Part shown: piece after piece, positions 63,928 through 64,000 of the stretch
How positions within the stretch are numbered: the stretch's first letter is position 1
Layout of the letters: each line of letters begins with the position of its first letter
DNA from: Paraphysomonas bandaiensis
Taxonomy: Eukaryota > Chrysophyceae
Reading direction: 5' to 3'
Assembly (NCBI GenBank): GCA_965644295.1
Contig: CBFFRP010000255.1
Location: 202,281 to 266,280, forward strand
DNA length: 64,000 nucleotides
Translations under genes and position numbers: made by a program
Notes under the pieces: generated by a model
What the model saw: the letters and a program-made list of their open reading frames with translations, nothing else
The model's database searches: none
Told to the model about the DNA's origin: nothing

Positions 63928-64000
63928 TATTATTATCAGTGTAATCCGCTATGATGTAGCTCTGCTATGGCGGGTCGATGTAGTGATACTGTGATCGTGT

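Overview
The window is nuclear DNA of a eukaryotic microbe that uses the standard genetic code. It holds 21 protein-coding genes that I can support. Most are split by very short GT-AG introns of 45-67 bases, and intergenic DNA is AT-rich. Many products are core eukaryotic proteins: the COG4 Golgi tether, the AFG2 ribosome-biogenesis ATPase, VDAC, SRSF1- and CHERP-like splicing factors, an ABCC transporter, an LRRC45-like centrosome protein, a PH-TBC RabGAP and a probable mitoribosomal protein. There is no plastid, viral or bacterial signature. An LRRC45-like protein fits a lineage with centrioles or flagella. A protist, possibly a stramenopile, is my guess, but the sequence alone does not fix the taxon.

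Layout: 213-3642 EF-hand protein (-) and PAN-like membrane protein (+); 5560-7952 Cys-repeat protein (+); 8428-13391 SHOC1/ZIP2-like meiotic protein (-) and double-LIM protein (+), separated by a huge TATG microsatellite; 14550-20502 ABCC transporter (-); 21822-25838 coiled-coil protein (-) and SRSF1-like protein (+); 27622-32037 LRRC45-like (-) and CHERP-like (+); 32680-34805 tail-anchored protein (-) and TMEM68-like acyltransferase (+); 36560-41402 AFG2 (-) and a basic protein (+); 42628-45466 secreted kelch protein (-) and ZIP-like membrane protein (+); 45964-49355 VDAC (-) and PX coiled-coil protein (+); 50988-56027 PH-TBC (-) and COG4 (+); 57181-62637 Ty1/copia element (-) nested in a hAT fossil; 63263-63927 mL59-like protein (-). 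Nine of these are head-to-head pairs with 296-1204 bp between start codons, so bidirectional promoters appear to be the rule. A palindrome-like ACAGCAGTAT motif recurs in several of the shared promoters.

Mobile DNA is concentrated in the gaps. There are three copies of an undescribed SINE-like retroposon, each with its own 11-15 bp target-site duplication. There is a TIR family with GCGTAWCAATTAATTG ends (three elements), a 69-bp hAT MITE with a perfect 8-bp duplication, a hAT transposase fossil, and a young copia element with identical-looking 293-bp LTRs. The genes do not form one pathway. The most notable gene is the meiotic XPF-fold SHOC1-like protein, and the most notable undescribed element is the SINE-like family.
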